A DNA stretch of 64,000 bases from Streptomyces sp. 2114.4 (lineage in GTDB: Bacteria > Actinomycetota > Actinomycetes > Streptomycetales > Streptomycetaceae). Location: the NCBI RefSeq assembly GCF_900187385.1, contig NZ_FYEY01000001.1:1054001-1118000 (forward strand), in the 5' to 3' direction. Positions 43,278 to 51,886 of this stretch are shown here, piece by piece; the stretch's first letter is position 1; each line of letters starts with the position of its first letter. The notes beneath the pieces were generated by a model that worked only from the letters and a program-made list of their open reading frames with translations, did not search any database and was not told where the DNA came from. A program made the position numbers and the translations under genes.

Positions 43278-44042
43278 CTAGCGCAGCGTGTAGCCACCGT
43301 CCGGATAAATGGTCGAACCGGTCATGTAGCCGTTGGTGAAGAGAAACAGGACGCCATGAGCGATTTCGTCCTCGGTTGCGAGCCGGTGCAGCAGGGTGTC
43401 GTTGCGGTACTGCGTGAAGCCGGCGTCACGCTCCTGGGCCGGTCGCTGTGCCCAGAGATTGCCGTCGACGGTGCCCGGCGAGATCACGTTGACCCGCACA
43501 GGAGCGAGTTCGACCGCGAGCCCGCGTCCGAGTCCTTCGATGGCGGCATTGCAGGCGGCGTAGGCAGGAGCGGGCGCCGGGGGCCGCGCCCCCGCGGCGC
43601 CGGACATGAGGACGACGGAGCCGTCGGACGGCAGCAGCGGTGCCGCGTATTTGGCCACGTGGTACTGCCCCCAGAATTTGGAGGTGAAGGGACTCGCCGC
43701 GTCGGCATCGTCCAGCTTCAGCATCGGCCCGACCCGATAGGACGCCGCGGTCGTGAAGACGTGATCGACCCGGTCGCGTTCACCGAAGAACGATTCGACG
43801 GAACGAGGGTCGGTCACGTCCACCGTCTGCCAGGTCGCAGCCTCCCCCACCTCTCGTGCCGCGGCAGCCAGCTTCTCCGCTGTACGGCCCCCCAGCACAA
43901 CCTTCGCTCCTGCCGCGGCAGCCTGATGGGCAACACGCAGTCCGATCCCCGAACCACCGCCGATCAGAGCGACTACACGGTCGGCTAACTCATGACGAGG
44001 AGAGGACGGACCTGTCGGGGAGGGCGTGGAAAGCACGGACAT
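43278..44042 (-). CDS. SDR-family protein lacking the catalytic lysine
   Basis: 254 aa. The NAD(P)-binding start ADRVVALIGGGSGIGLRVAH is present, followed by WQTVDVTDPRSVESFF, HVFTTAASYRVG in place of the usual NNAG, the Ser in SVVLMSGAAG and AYAACNAAIEGLGRGLAVEL. In that last motif the active-site YxxxK reads Y-A-A-C-N: Asn replaces Lys. Several SDR subgroups share this, so it may reduce with altered chemistry or be non-catalytic. ATG 44042 has GATGAGG upstream. It is not in an operon. Confidence 0.85.
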   Translation of the reverse strand: MSVLSTPSPTGPSSPRHELADRVVALIGGGSGIGLRVAHQAAAAGAKVVLGGRTAEKLAAAAREVGEAATWQTVDVTDPRSVESFFGERDRVDHVFTTAASYRVGPMLKLDDADAASPFTSKFWGQYHVAKYAAPLLPSDGSVVLMSGAAGARPPAPAPAYAACNAAIEGLGRGLAVELAPVRVNVISPGTVDGNLWAQRPAQERDAGFTQYRNDTLLHRLATEDEIAHGVLFLFTNGYMTGSTIYPDGGYTLR

Positions 44043-44240
44043 CGGAAACCTCATCAGGGAGAAAACGAGCTGGTCGCCATCCGTAACGGACACCGCCACC
44101 CGCATATTCCTCCCGGGCACCCCACCGGCGCCGGCCCTCATATTCCGGCCGAGGACCCCCTCGGCGGCGGACATGTTGCCTTCGCGGAACGCCGCGCCAA
44201 CCGCGCCGACCCATACGCGCCGTCGCCGCCGAAAGCGGCG

Positions 44241-44663
44241 TCAGTTCCCCTTGAGGTGCGGATGCCCGATATAGGGAAACTCGTCCAGAACGTCGGTATG
44301 TGATGCGAGTCCGGTGGGAGGGATGTCGCCCTTCGAGAGGAAGGAGAGCCGGTAGTTGATGACGTCGTCGGTGAAGACGCGACCGTTGGGATATTGCGCG
44401 GGCTTCGAGGGATCAAACGTCAGCATGTCGGGCAGGATGCGGTCGGCGTCAATCGCCGCGATGGCCTCTTCTCGTGTGTAATTGCCGGTGTGCCCCATGA
44501 GGTGGACGAATTGATCGGTCCAACGCTCACGATCGTCCACCGGTTCGCTCGCGTTGTACTCCTCCTTCGTCTCGTCGGTGTTGAAGAAACTGCTGATTCG
44601 ACATCCTGCATGCCCATGACCCAGGTATTGGAGCATGAATGCTGTCGAATCGATTGGATTCAT
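44241..44663 (-). pseudogene. 5'-truncated DUF4331 gene
   Basis: 140 codons remain. The C-terminal motifs DQFVHLMGHTGNYTREEAIA, ADRILPDMLTFDPSKPAQYP, NGRVFTDDVINYRLSFLSKG and HTDVLDEFPYIGHPH match the end of DUF4331 proteins, which normally have several hundred residues with an N-terminal part missing here. The third codon positions are less GC-rich than in the neighbours, suggesting foreign or decaying DNA. No signal peptide or ribosome site is seen; it could be a remnant or a short expressed domain. Confidence 0.6.
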
Positions 44664-44701
44664 GGCATGAGGCCGGGCTCTTTGATTTCTGTGACGAGCG
44701 G

Positions 44702-44956
44702 TCAGTCGAGATGCAGCAGGAGAAGCAGGCAGCCGACAAGAGCTACGGGAAGCCCCAGAGCGCGGAGGACACCGGGTCGGGCGAATGGCACGGGTACGTA
44801 AGGCGTCTCAAGACGTCCGTTCGCCCAGAGCATGTCGCGGTGCCGCTCAGCCGCCTTCTTCTGAACTCGGTCGCATCTGCGGCGAATCAGACCGCCGGCA
44901 TCGAACAGCACGGTGGCTCCCACCGCTATGTACACCACTGCAAGCAAGATTCCCAT
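44702..44956 (-). CDS. small two-helix membrane protein, unrecognised
   Basis: 84 aa. GILLAVVYIAVGATVLFDAG and VLRALGLPVALVGCLLLLLH are membrane helices; the middle is basic (RRRCDRVQKKAAERHRD). Codon use is unlike the rest of the window, with roughly 60% G/C at third positions by eye, and no good ribosome site precedes ATG 44956. It lies next to the truncated DUF4331 gene on the same strand, so both may belong to one acquired or decaying segment. Its coding status is uncertain. Confidence 0.45.
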   Translation of the reverse strand: MGILLAVVYIAVGATVLFDAGGLIRRRCDRVQKKAAERHRDMLWANGRLETPYVPVPFARPGVLRALGLPVALVGCLLLLLHLD

Positions 44957-45035
44957 GGCAAAAGCCTATGACGCGATGGCATGAGGTGAGGTCGGGTCCG
45001 ACACCCCTCCCGTCCCCGACTCCGCCCCTGACTCC

Positions 45036-45067
45036 GCTGCCCCGCTGCCCCGCTGCCCCGCTGCCCC
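45036..45067. repeat. four perfect copies of an 8-bp unit
   Basis: GCTGCCCC occurs four times in direct succession between the small membrane gene and the transporter gene, followed by GCCCC. It is a simple sequence with scope for slippage, about 130 bp upstream of the transporter start. Confidence 0.85.
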
Positions 45068-45199
45068 GCCCCGGCATGGTGCCCGCCCGCATGCTCGGGG
45101 CCCAAAGTGTGGCGTCCCACCACATACGCCTCTGACCTGCGCGTTCCTACGGTATGGCGACACGAAGCCGTCCCCGTCCAACGCCAGGAAGTGGTGCCG

Positions 45200-46612
45200 A
45201 TGTCCTCCCCCGCGACCGCTCCCCCGCCACCCGCCGGCCTCAAGCGCATCGTCGCGGCGAGTCTGATCGGCACCACCGTCGAGTGGTACGACTTCTTTCT
45301 CTACGGGTCTGCCGCGGCGCTGGTGTTCAACAAGCTGTTCTTTCCTGGCTCCGATCCTCTCGTCGGGACCCTGTTGTCGTTTTTGACCTACGCGGTGGGC
45401 TTTGCGGCGCGGCCGCTCGGGGCCTTGGTGTTCGGGCACTACGGGGACCGGCTGGGGCGTAAGAAGCTGCTGGTGCTGAGCCTGCTGATGATGGGCGGCG
45501 CGACGTTCGCGATCGGGTTGCTGCCGACGCATGCGACGGTCGGTAGCGCGGCGCCGGTGCTGCTGACCGTGCTGCGGCTGGTCCAGGGGTTCGCGCTGGG
45601 CGGTGAGTGGGGCGGTGCGGTGCTGCTGGTGGCGGAGCACGGTGACGCGCGGCGGCGCGGATTCTGGGCGTCCTGGCCACAAACCGGCGCACCCGCAGGG
45701 CAGTTGCTGGCCACCGGTGTGCTGTCGGTGATGACGGCGGTGTTGTCGAATGCTGCGTTCGCGTCCTGGGGGTGGCGGGTGCCGTTCCTGCTCTCGGGCG
45801 TGCTGGTGATCGTGGGGCTGTGGGTCCGGCTCTCGGTGGATGAATCGCCGGTGTTCAAGGCCGCGTTGGCGAGCGCCGAGGAACGGCGGGCGGCAGGTGC
45901 CGCGGGGGAGAAGCTGCCGTTGGTGTCGGTGCTCGTCCACCACTGGCGGGATGTGCTGATCGCGATGGGCGCACGGATGGCCGAGAACATCTCGTACTAC
46001 GTGATCACGGCGTTCGTGCTCGTCTATGCGACCGCGCACACCGGGCTGTCGCAGCAGACCGCCCTCAACGCCGTACTGATCGCTTCGGCGCTGCACTTCG
46101 CGGTCATCCCTGCCTGGGGCGCGCTCTCGGACCGGATCGGGCGCCGGCCGGTCTACCTCCTGGGCGCGGTCGGTGTCGCCGTCTGGGCGTTCCCGTTCTT
46201 CGCGCTGGTGGACTCCCATCGGTTCGGGCTGCTGCTGCTCGCGGTGAGCGTCGGGCTGGTCTTCCACGGTGCGATGTATGCGCCGCAGGCGGCCTTCTTC
46301 GCGGAGATGTTCGCGACCCGGATGCGGTACTCGGGCGCCTCGATCGGGGCCCAGTTCTCCTCGGTCGCGGCCGGCGCGCCCGCCCCGCTGATCGCGACCG
46401 CGCTGCTCGCCGACTTCGACAGTCCGGCGCCGATCGCCCTGTATGTCATCGCCGCGGCCCTGCTGACCCTGCTCGCGGTGTGCGTGGCGCGCGAGACCCG
46501 CAGCCGGGATCTCGCCGCGGTGGACGGCACGGCGAGGGCCGGTGCGCTTCGTGCGGCGGGCACGGGAGCGGGAGCGGCGGAAGGCGGGGCGTCGTCGGCC
46601 GTACCGTCCTGA
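45200..46612 (+). CDS. MFS transporter, metabolite:H+ symporter (MHS) type
   Basis: 470 aa, twelve membrane segments. IVAASLIGTTVEWYDFFLYG is the MHS-family start (as in ShiA, ProP); GHYGDRLGRKKLLVLSLLMM is the MFS loop 2-3 motif; LRLVQGFALGGEWGGAVLLV is typical of MHS helix 4; AMYAPQAAFFAEMFATRMRY SG lies in helix 10. It imports an organic acid or osmolyte such as shikimate, oxoglutarate or betaine; the substrate is not readable. ATG 45200 follows AGGAAGTGG; the 31 upstream codons of the frame are rejected. A strong hairpin follows. Confidence 0.92.
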   Translation: MSSPATAPPPPAGLKRIVAASLIGTTVEWYDFFLYGSAAALVFNKLFFPGSDPLVGTLLSFLTYAVGFAARPLGALVFGHYGDRLGRKKLLVLSLLMMGGATFAIGLLPTHATVGSAAPVLLTVLRLVQGFALGGEWGGAVLLVAEHGDARRRGFWASWPQTGAPAGQLLATGVLSVMTAVLSNAAFASWGWRVPFLLSGVLVIVGLWVRLSVDESPVFKAALASAEERRAAGAAGEKLPLVSVLVHHWRDVLIAMGARMAENISYYVITAFVLVYATAHTGLSQQTALNAVLIASALHFAVIPAWGALSDRIGRRPVYLLGAVGVAVWAFPFFALVDSHRFGLLLLAVSVGLVFHGAMYAPQAAFFAEMFATRMRYSGASIGAQFSSVAAGAPAPLIATALLADFDSPAPIALYVIAAALLTLLAVCVARETRSRDLAAVDGTARAGALRAAGTGAGAAEGGASSAVPS

Positions 46613-46625
46613 GGGGGCAGGCCGA

Positions 46626-46687
46626 GGGCCTGTCGTCAAAGCCCCGTCGTTCGCCCGTAAGGCAGGCGGGACGTTGACGACAGGCCC
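46626..46687. terminator. 14-bp inverted repeat, terminator or small mobile repeat
   Basis: GGGCCTGTCGTCAA (46626-46639) and its exact complement (46674-46687) bound a 34-nt interior that can itself pair (GCCCG/CGGGC-like). It lies 13 nt after the transporter stop and ends 95 nt before the convergent CsbD gene. A simple terminator is the plain reading; the long arms around a 62-bp unit also fit a MITE-like element. Confidence 0.65.
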
Positions 46688-46782
46688 CAGGAGACGGGGA
46701 GCCTGATGTTCGGCGGGGGCGTGGCGGGCCCGGGGACGCTCCGGGAGACGGGGCAGCAGGTCCGCCACGCCCCCGCCGGGCG

Positions 46783-46977
46783 TCAGGAGTGGTTCTTGCT
46801 CTTCAGGGAGTCCTTCATCCCCTGGATGTTCTCCTTGGCGTTGCCCATCGCGCCCTTGGCCTTGCCCTTGGCCTCGTCCGTACGGCCTTCGCTCTTCATG
46901 CGCTCGTCGCCCATGATCTTGCCGGCCTTCTGCTTGGCCTTGCCCTTCATCTTGTCCATGGCGCCTTTGTCACCCAT
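46783..46977 (-). CDS. CsbD-family stress protein
   Basis: 64 aa, starting MGDKGAMDKMKGKAKQKAGK, then DEAKGKAKGAMGNAKENIQG. The repeated KGKAK blocks are typical of CsbD proteins, thought to be stress-induced and disordered to helical. ATG 46977 follows AGAGGAGTTCG. It shares little beyond the family pattern with the copy next to gvpK (1065-1238). The 132-nt upstream gap contains its promoter, not identified. Confidence 0.88.
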   Translation of the reverse strand: MGDKGAMDKMKGKAKQKAGKIMGDERMKSEGRTDEAKGKAKGAMGNAKENIQGMKDSLKSKNHS

Positions 46978-47109
46978 GACGAACTCCTCTGTGCGGTGGG
47001 AAGGGAGAAAGCTTCGGCCCCCACGCTGCCGCAGGTCGCGGCGGCGCGCACCCGGAGGCGGCTATCGGTACGGGCCGGTCACGGGCGCGGCGCGGAGCAC
47101 CGTCCCCGT

Positions 47110-49362
47110 CTACCCGCCGGTATCGCGCGCCACGGCGGAGGACAGCTGGTGCAGCCGCAGCGCCAGTTGGATTTCCAGAGCACGAGCCGGGGTCTGCCAT
47201 TCGGGGCCCAGCAGCCGGCTCACCCGCTCCAGACGCTGGGCGACGGTGTTCACATGGACATGCAGGGCGTCCTTGGTACGGGCCGGGCTCATCCCGCAGG
47301 CGAAGTAGGCGTCGAGGGTGCGCAGCAGCTCCGTCCCGCGGCGGGCGTCGTAGTCGGCGACCGCGCCCAGGGTGCGGTGGACGAAGCCGTCCACATCGCG
47401 GGTGTCGGCGAGCAGCAGGCCGAGGAAGCCGAAGTCGGCAGCGGCCGCGCCCTGGCCCGCCCGGCCCAGTACGCGCAGTGCCTCCCGGCAGCGCCGGGCC
47501 TCGGCGTAGGCGTCCGCGACCGCCGCGGGGCGGGCGGCGGGGGCCGGGACCGGGGCCGAGGCGCCGACCGTGACGGGCTGGTGCAGCGCGGCCCCGAGCC
47601 GGGCGGCGATCTCGCGGGCGGTGTGCGCCGGGTCCCCGTCGGGGCCGAGCGGCAGCAGCAGGACGGCGCCGCCGTCCCGTTCGGCGGCCAGTCCATGGCG
47701 GGTGGCGGCGACATGGGAGGCCGCCGACCACAGGCGGCCGCGGTCGGCACCGTCGGGCGGGGAGGCGGCGTCATGGGGTGAGGAGGCGGCGTCGGGCGGG
47801 CAAGCGGACTTGGGCGGGGAGGCGGCCTTGGGCGGGGAGGCGGCGTCGCGGTCGGATACCGGCACTCCGTGCAGCAGGGGCTCGCTGTCCGCGTGCGCCG
47901 GGAGTGCAGCCTCCCCGCGCCCCGGTGGTCCGCCATCGGTCCGGGCCGCCAGGACGACATGCGGCGCATCGAGGTCCGCGCCGACCCGGGCCGCGCGTTC
48001 CCCGAGCAGGCGGGGATCGCGGTCGGCGGCGTCCAGCAGGTCGTCCAACAGCTCGCCGCGCACGCGCTGTTCGGCCTCGCCTGCGGTCCGCCGGGCGAGC
48101 AGGAGCAGCGAGGTGACCATGGCGGCCCGCTCCAGGGTGCGCTGGTCGACCGGGTCGAGGGCCGGGTGACCGCACAGCACGAGGGCGCCCAGGACCTCGC
48201 CGCCCGCTCCGACCGCCGCGACCCATTCGGTGCCCTCCCGTACGGCGTGGCCGTCGGCGCGCGAGCGGTCCAGTGCCCCGGCCGGTGCCCGGCCGGGCTC
48301 GGCGAACTCGACGTCGCCGTGCAGGACCTCCGCCACCGCGTCCGCCACGTCCACGACCCCGCCGCCGCGCAGCACCAGTTCGGTCAGCCGGTCGTGGATG
48401 TCCGAGGCACGCTCGATGGCCGCACTGCGGTCGCGGATGATCTCGTTGGCGGCCTCCAGGTCGGTGAGTGTCTTACGGGTCCCGGCGAGGAGATTGGCGG
48501 TGTCGATCGCGACGGCGGCATGTGCCGCATGGGCGGCGAGCAGGGCGATCTGGCCGTGTTCGAAGACCCGCTCGCGGCGGTCGGCGGCGAAGAGGACGCC
48601 GATCACGCCGCTGCCGAGCATCAGCGGCACCCCGAGGATCGCCACCAGGCCCTCGTCGTGGACGCCCGAGTCGATGGTGCGGGTGTGCCGGAACCGCTCG
48701 TCGTGGAAGTAGCTGTCGGTGACGTACGGGCGGGCGGTCTGCGCGACCAGCCCGCCCAGGCCTTCGCCCATGCCGAGCCGCAGCTGCTGGAACCGCGCGG
48801 AGACCGAGCCGTCGGTGACCCGCATATAGGTGTCGCCGGCGGCGGTGTCGTGGAGGGTGAGGTAGGCGACCTCGGTGCCCAGCAGGGACCGGGCCCGGCG
48901 CACGATCGCACGCAGCACCGCGTCGAGGTCGCGCAGCCCGGCCAGATCGTGCGCGGTGGCGTAGAGCGCGGACAGCTCGGCCTCGCGCCGCCGGCGGTCC
49001 TCCAGCTCGGCGCGTACCCGCAGCGCGAGTAGCTTGGCCCGCTCCAGTGCGGCGAGCCGGGCGGCCGACCCGCCCTCGGCCCGGGCGCGCAGCACCGGTC
49101 GTTCGTAGTCCTCGGCGGGGGCGCCGGTGGCCAGGAGTTCGAGAAAAGGGCTCTCGGCCGCGGCGGGGGCGAGCGGGTCAGCCGGGGCGGAGGCGAGCGG
49201 ATCGGCCGGGGCGGGGCCTTGGCCGGAGAAGTCGGGCGCTTGCGGACGTATGTCTACGGGGCCGGGTGCCGCCGGACGTTCTACGGGGCCGGGTGCCGGC
49301 GGGGGCGCGTCCACGGGCTCGGGGGGCTGCTCGGACGCAGGCTGATCGGTGGGCATGGTCAC
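47110..49362 (-). CDS. PucR/CdaR-type regulator with GAF domain
   Basis: 750 aa. An N-terminal disordered region with repeats (PADPLASAPADPLAP, about 40-70) leads through a helical linker (about 90-130) to a GAF domain (about 130-300; ARSLLGTEVAYLTLHDTAAG, GVPLMLGSGVIGVLFAADRR), a second GAF-like region, a repeat-rich linker (about 505-535; DAASPPKAASPPKSACPPD), and the PucR C-terminal helix-turn-helix (ELLRTLDAYFACGMSPARTK, DALHVHVNTVAQRLERVSRL). It probably regulates the adjacent 3-hydroxybutyrate dehydrogenase, which lies upstream on the same strand with 127 nt between. GTG 49362 has GAAGGT. Confidence 0.9.
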   Translation of the reverse strand: MTMPTDQPASEQPPEPVDAPPPAPGPVERPAAPGPVDIRPQAPDFSGQGPAPADPLASAPADPLAPAAAESPFLELLATGAPAEDYERPVLRARAEGGSAARLAALERAKLLALRVRAELEDRRRREAELSALYATAHDLAGLRDLDAVLRAIVRRARSLLGTEVAYLTLHDTAAGDTYMRVTDGSVSARFQQLRLGMGEGLGGLVAQTARPYVTDSYFHDERFRHTRTIDSGVHDEGLVAILGVPLMLGSGVIGVLFAADRRERVFEHGQIALLAAHAAHAAVAIDTANLLAGTRKTLTDLEAANEIIRDRSAAIERASDIHDRLTELVLRGGGVVDVADAVAEVLHGDVEFAEPGRAPAGALDRSRADGHAVREGTEWVAAVGAGGEVLGALVLCGHPALDPVDQRTLERAAMVTSLLLLARRTAGEAEQRVRGELLDDLLDAADRDPRLLGERAARVGADLDAPHVVLAARTDGGPPGRGEAALPAHADSEPLLHGVPVSDRDAASPPKAASPPKSACPPDAASSPHDAASPPDGADRGRLWSAASHVAATRHGLAAERDGGAVLLLPLGPDGDPAHTAREIAARLGAALHQPVTVGASAPVPAPAARPAAVADAYAEARRCREALRVLGRAGQGAAAADFGFLGLLLADTRDVDGFVHRTLGAVADYDARRGTELLRTLDAYFACGMSPARTKDALHVHVNTVAQRLERVSRLLGPEWQTPARALEIQLALRLHQLSSAVARDTGG

Positions 49363-49489
49363 ATGGATACCTTCGGTGCGTCACGGTGCGCCGGCCTCCG
49401 CGTGCGGGAACCGGGAGCCGCGAGCTGCGAACGGGGAACCGCGGGCCAAAACCGCAAGCGGCGAGCCGGACGCCGGCCCGGCGGCCCGC

Positions 49490-50284
49490 TCAGTGCGCGG
49501 TCCAGCCGCCGTCCATCACCAGTGAGGTGCCCGTCATGAAGGAGGCCTGCGGAGTGCAGAGGTAGGCGACGGCCTCGGCGACCTCCTCCGGTCCGAGCAG
49601 CCGCTTGAGGGCGGAGTCGGCGAGCAGGAGGTCGGCCAGTACGCGTTCCTCGGGGATACCGTGCGCCGCGGCCTGGTCGGCGAGCTGCCGCTCGACGAGG
49701 GGGGTGCGGACATAGCCGGGGTTGAGACAGTTGCTGGTGACGCCGTGTGCGGCGCCTTCCAGGGCGGCGGTCTTCGACAGCCCTTCCAGGCCGTGTTTGG
49801 CCGCGACGTAAGCGGACTTGAAGGGCGACGCCCGCAGGCCGTGCACGGAGGAGATGTTGACGACGCGGCCCCAGCCCTGCGCGTACATATGGGGCAGCGC
49901 GCCCCGCAGCAGCCGGAAGGGCGCCTCCAGCATGACGGTCAGCACCTGGTGGAAGACCTCGGGCGGGAACTCCTCGATGGGGCGGACGAGCTGGAGGCCC
50001 GCGTTGTTGACGAGCAGATCGGTGCCGGCCGCGGCCCGTTCGGCCGCGTCCAGATCGGTGAGGTCCAGCGGCCGGGGTTCGATGCTGCCGCGGGCCCCTT
50101 CCGGGTGGGCCGCCACGAGGCCGGCCAGGCCGTCGGCGTCCCGGTCGACCGCACGTACCGTGGCGCCGGCCGCCGCCAGCCGCAGGGCGCAGGCGCGTCC
50201 GATGCCGCCGGCCGCGCCGGTGACGAGCGCGGTGCGGCCGTCGAGGTCGAGGGATACCGGGCCTGGGGTGCCGATCACGGTCAT
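49490..50284 (-). CDS. 3-hydroxybutyrate dehydrogenase (SDR)
   Basis: 264 aa. GRTALVTGAAGGIGRACALR, DLLVNNAGLQLVRPIEEFPP, RVVNISSVHGLRASPFKSAY and VAAKHGLEGLSKTAALEGA provide the NAD site, NNAG, Ser and YxxxK (Y-V-A-A-K) of a functional SDR; the QLVRPIEEFP and SVHGL motifs are specific for D-3-hydroxybutyrate dehydrogenases. It oxidises 3-hydroxybutyrate to acetoacetate. TAGGGT (50291-50296) is 6 nt before the ATG: probably leaderless. The PucR gene follows. Confidence 0.9.
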   Translation of the reverse strand: MTVIGTPGPVSLDLDGRTALVTGAAGGIGRACALRLAAAGATVRAVDRDADGLAGLVAAHPEGARGSIEPRPLDLTDLDAAERAAAGTDLLVNNAGLQLVRPIEEFPPEVFHQVLTVMLEAPFRLLRGALPHMYAQGWGRVVNISSVHGLRASPFKSAYVAAKHGLEGLSKTAALEGAAHGVTSNCLNPGYVRTPLVERQLADQAAAHGIPEERVLADLLLADSALKRLLGPEEVAEAVAYLCTPQASFMTGTSLVMDGGWTAH

Positions 50285-50542
50285 GTCCGCACCCTAGGCA
50301 GCGGACGGCTCCGCCTCCGATGTGCCCCGGCACCATACTTCGCGGGACTGAGGTGGCGTCGGCCCACGTCAGATGTGGGGCCCGCCCCGCCCGCACCCGA
50401 CATGACGGGCCGCGAGCCGCCGCTCCCCGCCCCCGCCCGCATCACCCGATCGGTCGTCCCGGATCGCCGGACGGCCGGTGGGACCCTAGCGTCGTACGAC
50501 GCAGCGTGCCGTCTGCGCACCGCCGCCCCGAGGGAGACCGAC

Positions 50543-51121
50543 ATGCGGAGGCTCATCGCCGTGCCGACGGTGCTGCTCGCCCTGGCCGCGGCGGGCTGCG
50601 GGGACGCGGAGAACGACCGGAGCCCGACGGCCGCGGCGTCGTCCGCCGCGGGCAACGGTCCGGCACCGGGCAGAACTCCGGACGAGGGCGCCGGGTCCGC
50701 CTCCCCCACCATCCCCGGGCAGCCGCTGGACTGCGGCGAGCTCCCCGACGCGCTGGGCAAGGCAGGGGACGTCGTCCTCTATGCGGACCCCGGGGCCGGC
50801 GGCACCGTGGGCTGCGACGAGGCCCGCCGGGTGATGTCCGAGTTCTTCGTGCGGGCACCGCACGAGGCCCGGGACGACCGGGGCACCCTGGCCGTCCGGG
50901 GCTGGTTCTGCCAGTACGAGAGCGGCCCCACCGGCACCTGGATCACGGCCTGCCGCAAGGACAAGCGGGAGATGCACACCGAGGAGCCGGCCGAGCAGCC
51001 CTCCGCCCCGGGGTCGCCCCGGGAACCCGGCGGACCGGACGGTCCCGACGGCTCCCAGCTGCCGTCGATTCCCGGTGAGCCCTCCGATCCGATGGACGAT
51101 CCGTCGACGGAGGAGCTGTAG
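50543..51121 (+). CDS. small lipoprotein of unknown function
   Basis: 192 aa. Lipoprotein signal MRRLIAVPTVLLALAAAGCG; a disordered Ala/Ser/Pro region; a small cysteine-containing domain (QPLDCGELPDALGKAGDVVL, GTVGCDEARRVMSEFF, GWFCQYESGPTGTWITACRK), where four Cys could make two disulfides; and a Pro/Gly/Asp-rich tail. The domain resembles small Streptomyces secreted proteins with a conserved Cys quartet; no function is known. ATG 50543 follows AGGGAGA. The upstream 258-nt divergent gap holds the dehydrogenase's leaderless promoter. Confidence 0.82.
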   Translation: MRRLIAVPTVLLALAAAGCGDAENDRSPTAAASSAAGNGPAPGRTPDEGAGSASPTIPGQPLDCGELPDALGKAGDVVLYADPGAGGTVGCDEARRVMSEFFVRAPHEARDDRGTLAVRGWFCQYESGPTGTWITACRKDKREMHTEEPAEQPSAPGSPREPGGPDGPDGSQLPSIPGEPSDPMDDPSTEEL

Positions 51122-51235
51122 GCCCCCTCGGGCCGCCGGCGCCGCTGTCGGGCCTCTCTCAGCCGGAGGGAGGAAGCCGGTCGGGTGAAGGGGTACAGGG
51201 GCCCCGGGATCCGAGGCGCCCCGGACCCGGATACC

Positions 51236-51775
51236 TCAGCCCTGTGGCCCCTCCGGTCCCGCCTTCGTCTCCGGTCCCGCCTTCTTCTCCGTCTCCGGCT
51301 CCGTCTCCATCGTGTGGAACCACGTCGGCCCGGCCTCCAGCGCCCGCTTGATGCGGGTCAGGGCGTACTCCTCGAGCTCCGGCAGGGCGTCCACGGCGAA
51401 CCAGCCCACCTCCAGCGACTCGTCGTCATTGACCTTCGCCTCGCCGCCGACCGCCCGGCAGCGCAGCGTCACGTCCATGAACTGGCAGACATCGCCATTG
51501 GGATAGTGGGTGGGCGGCATGGTCTCGACGAGGACGACGCCCTCGGCCACGACCCGCACCGCGGTCTCTTCGTAGACCTCACGCATCGCCGTCTCCGCGG
51601 GCTGTTCGCCGGGCTCGGGGATGCCGCCGATCACCGACCAGCCACCGGTGTCGACCCGCTTGCCCAGCAGGACGCGGCCCTGGTCGTCGAAGACGACCGC
51701 GCTCACGCCGGGCAGCCAGAGCAGCTGCCGGCCGATGGAGTTCCGGAGGTCGCGGATGAAGTCGGGGGTTGCCAT
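51236..51775 (-). CDS. NUDIX hydrolase
   Basis: 179 aa. NUDIX box GIPEPGEQPAETAMREVYEE then T; preceded by VSAVVFDDQGRVLLGKRVDT GGWSVIGG. MPPTHYPNGDVCQFMDVTLR suggests an ADP-ribose/dinucleotide type. The C-terminal 20 residues are Glu/Lys/Pro repeats (ETEPETEKKAGPETKAGPEG), probably disordered. TAGGGT (51782-51787) is 6 nt before ATG 51775, with no ribosome site: probably leaderless. Confidence 0.9.
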   Translation of the reverse strand: MATPDFIRDLRNSIGRQLLWLPGVSAVVFDDQGRVLLGKRVDTGGWSVIGGIPEPGEQPAETAMREVYEETAVRVVAEGVVLVETMPPTHYPNGDVCQFMDVTLRCRAVGGEAKVNDDESLEVGWFAVDALPELEEYALTRIKRALEAGPTWFHTMETEPETEKKAGPETKAGPEGPQG

Positions 51776-51886
51776 GCTCCGACCCTACGGGAGAGGTCCC
51801 CGGCCCCACGGCCCACGTGCGGTTCCAAGGACAGGCCGCGTGCAGTGCCGGAGGGGGACGGGCCGCATGCCCGGCCCTCTCGGTGT

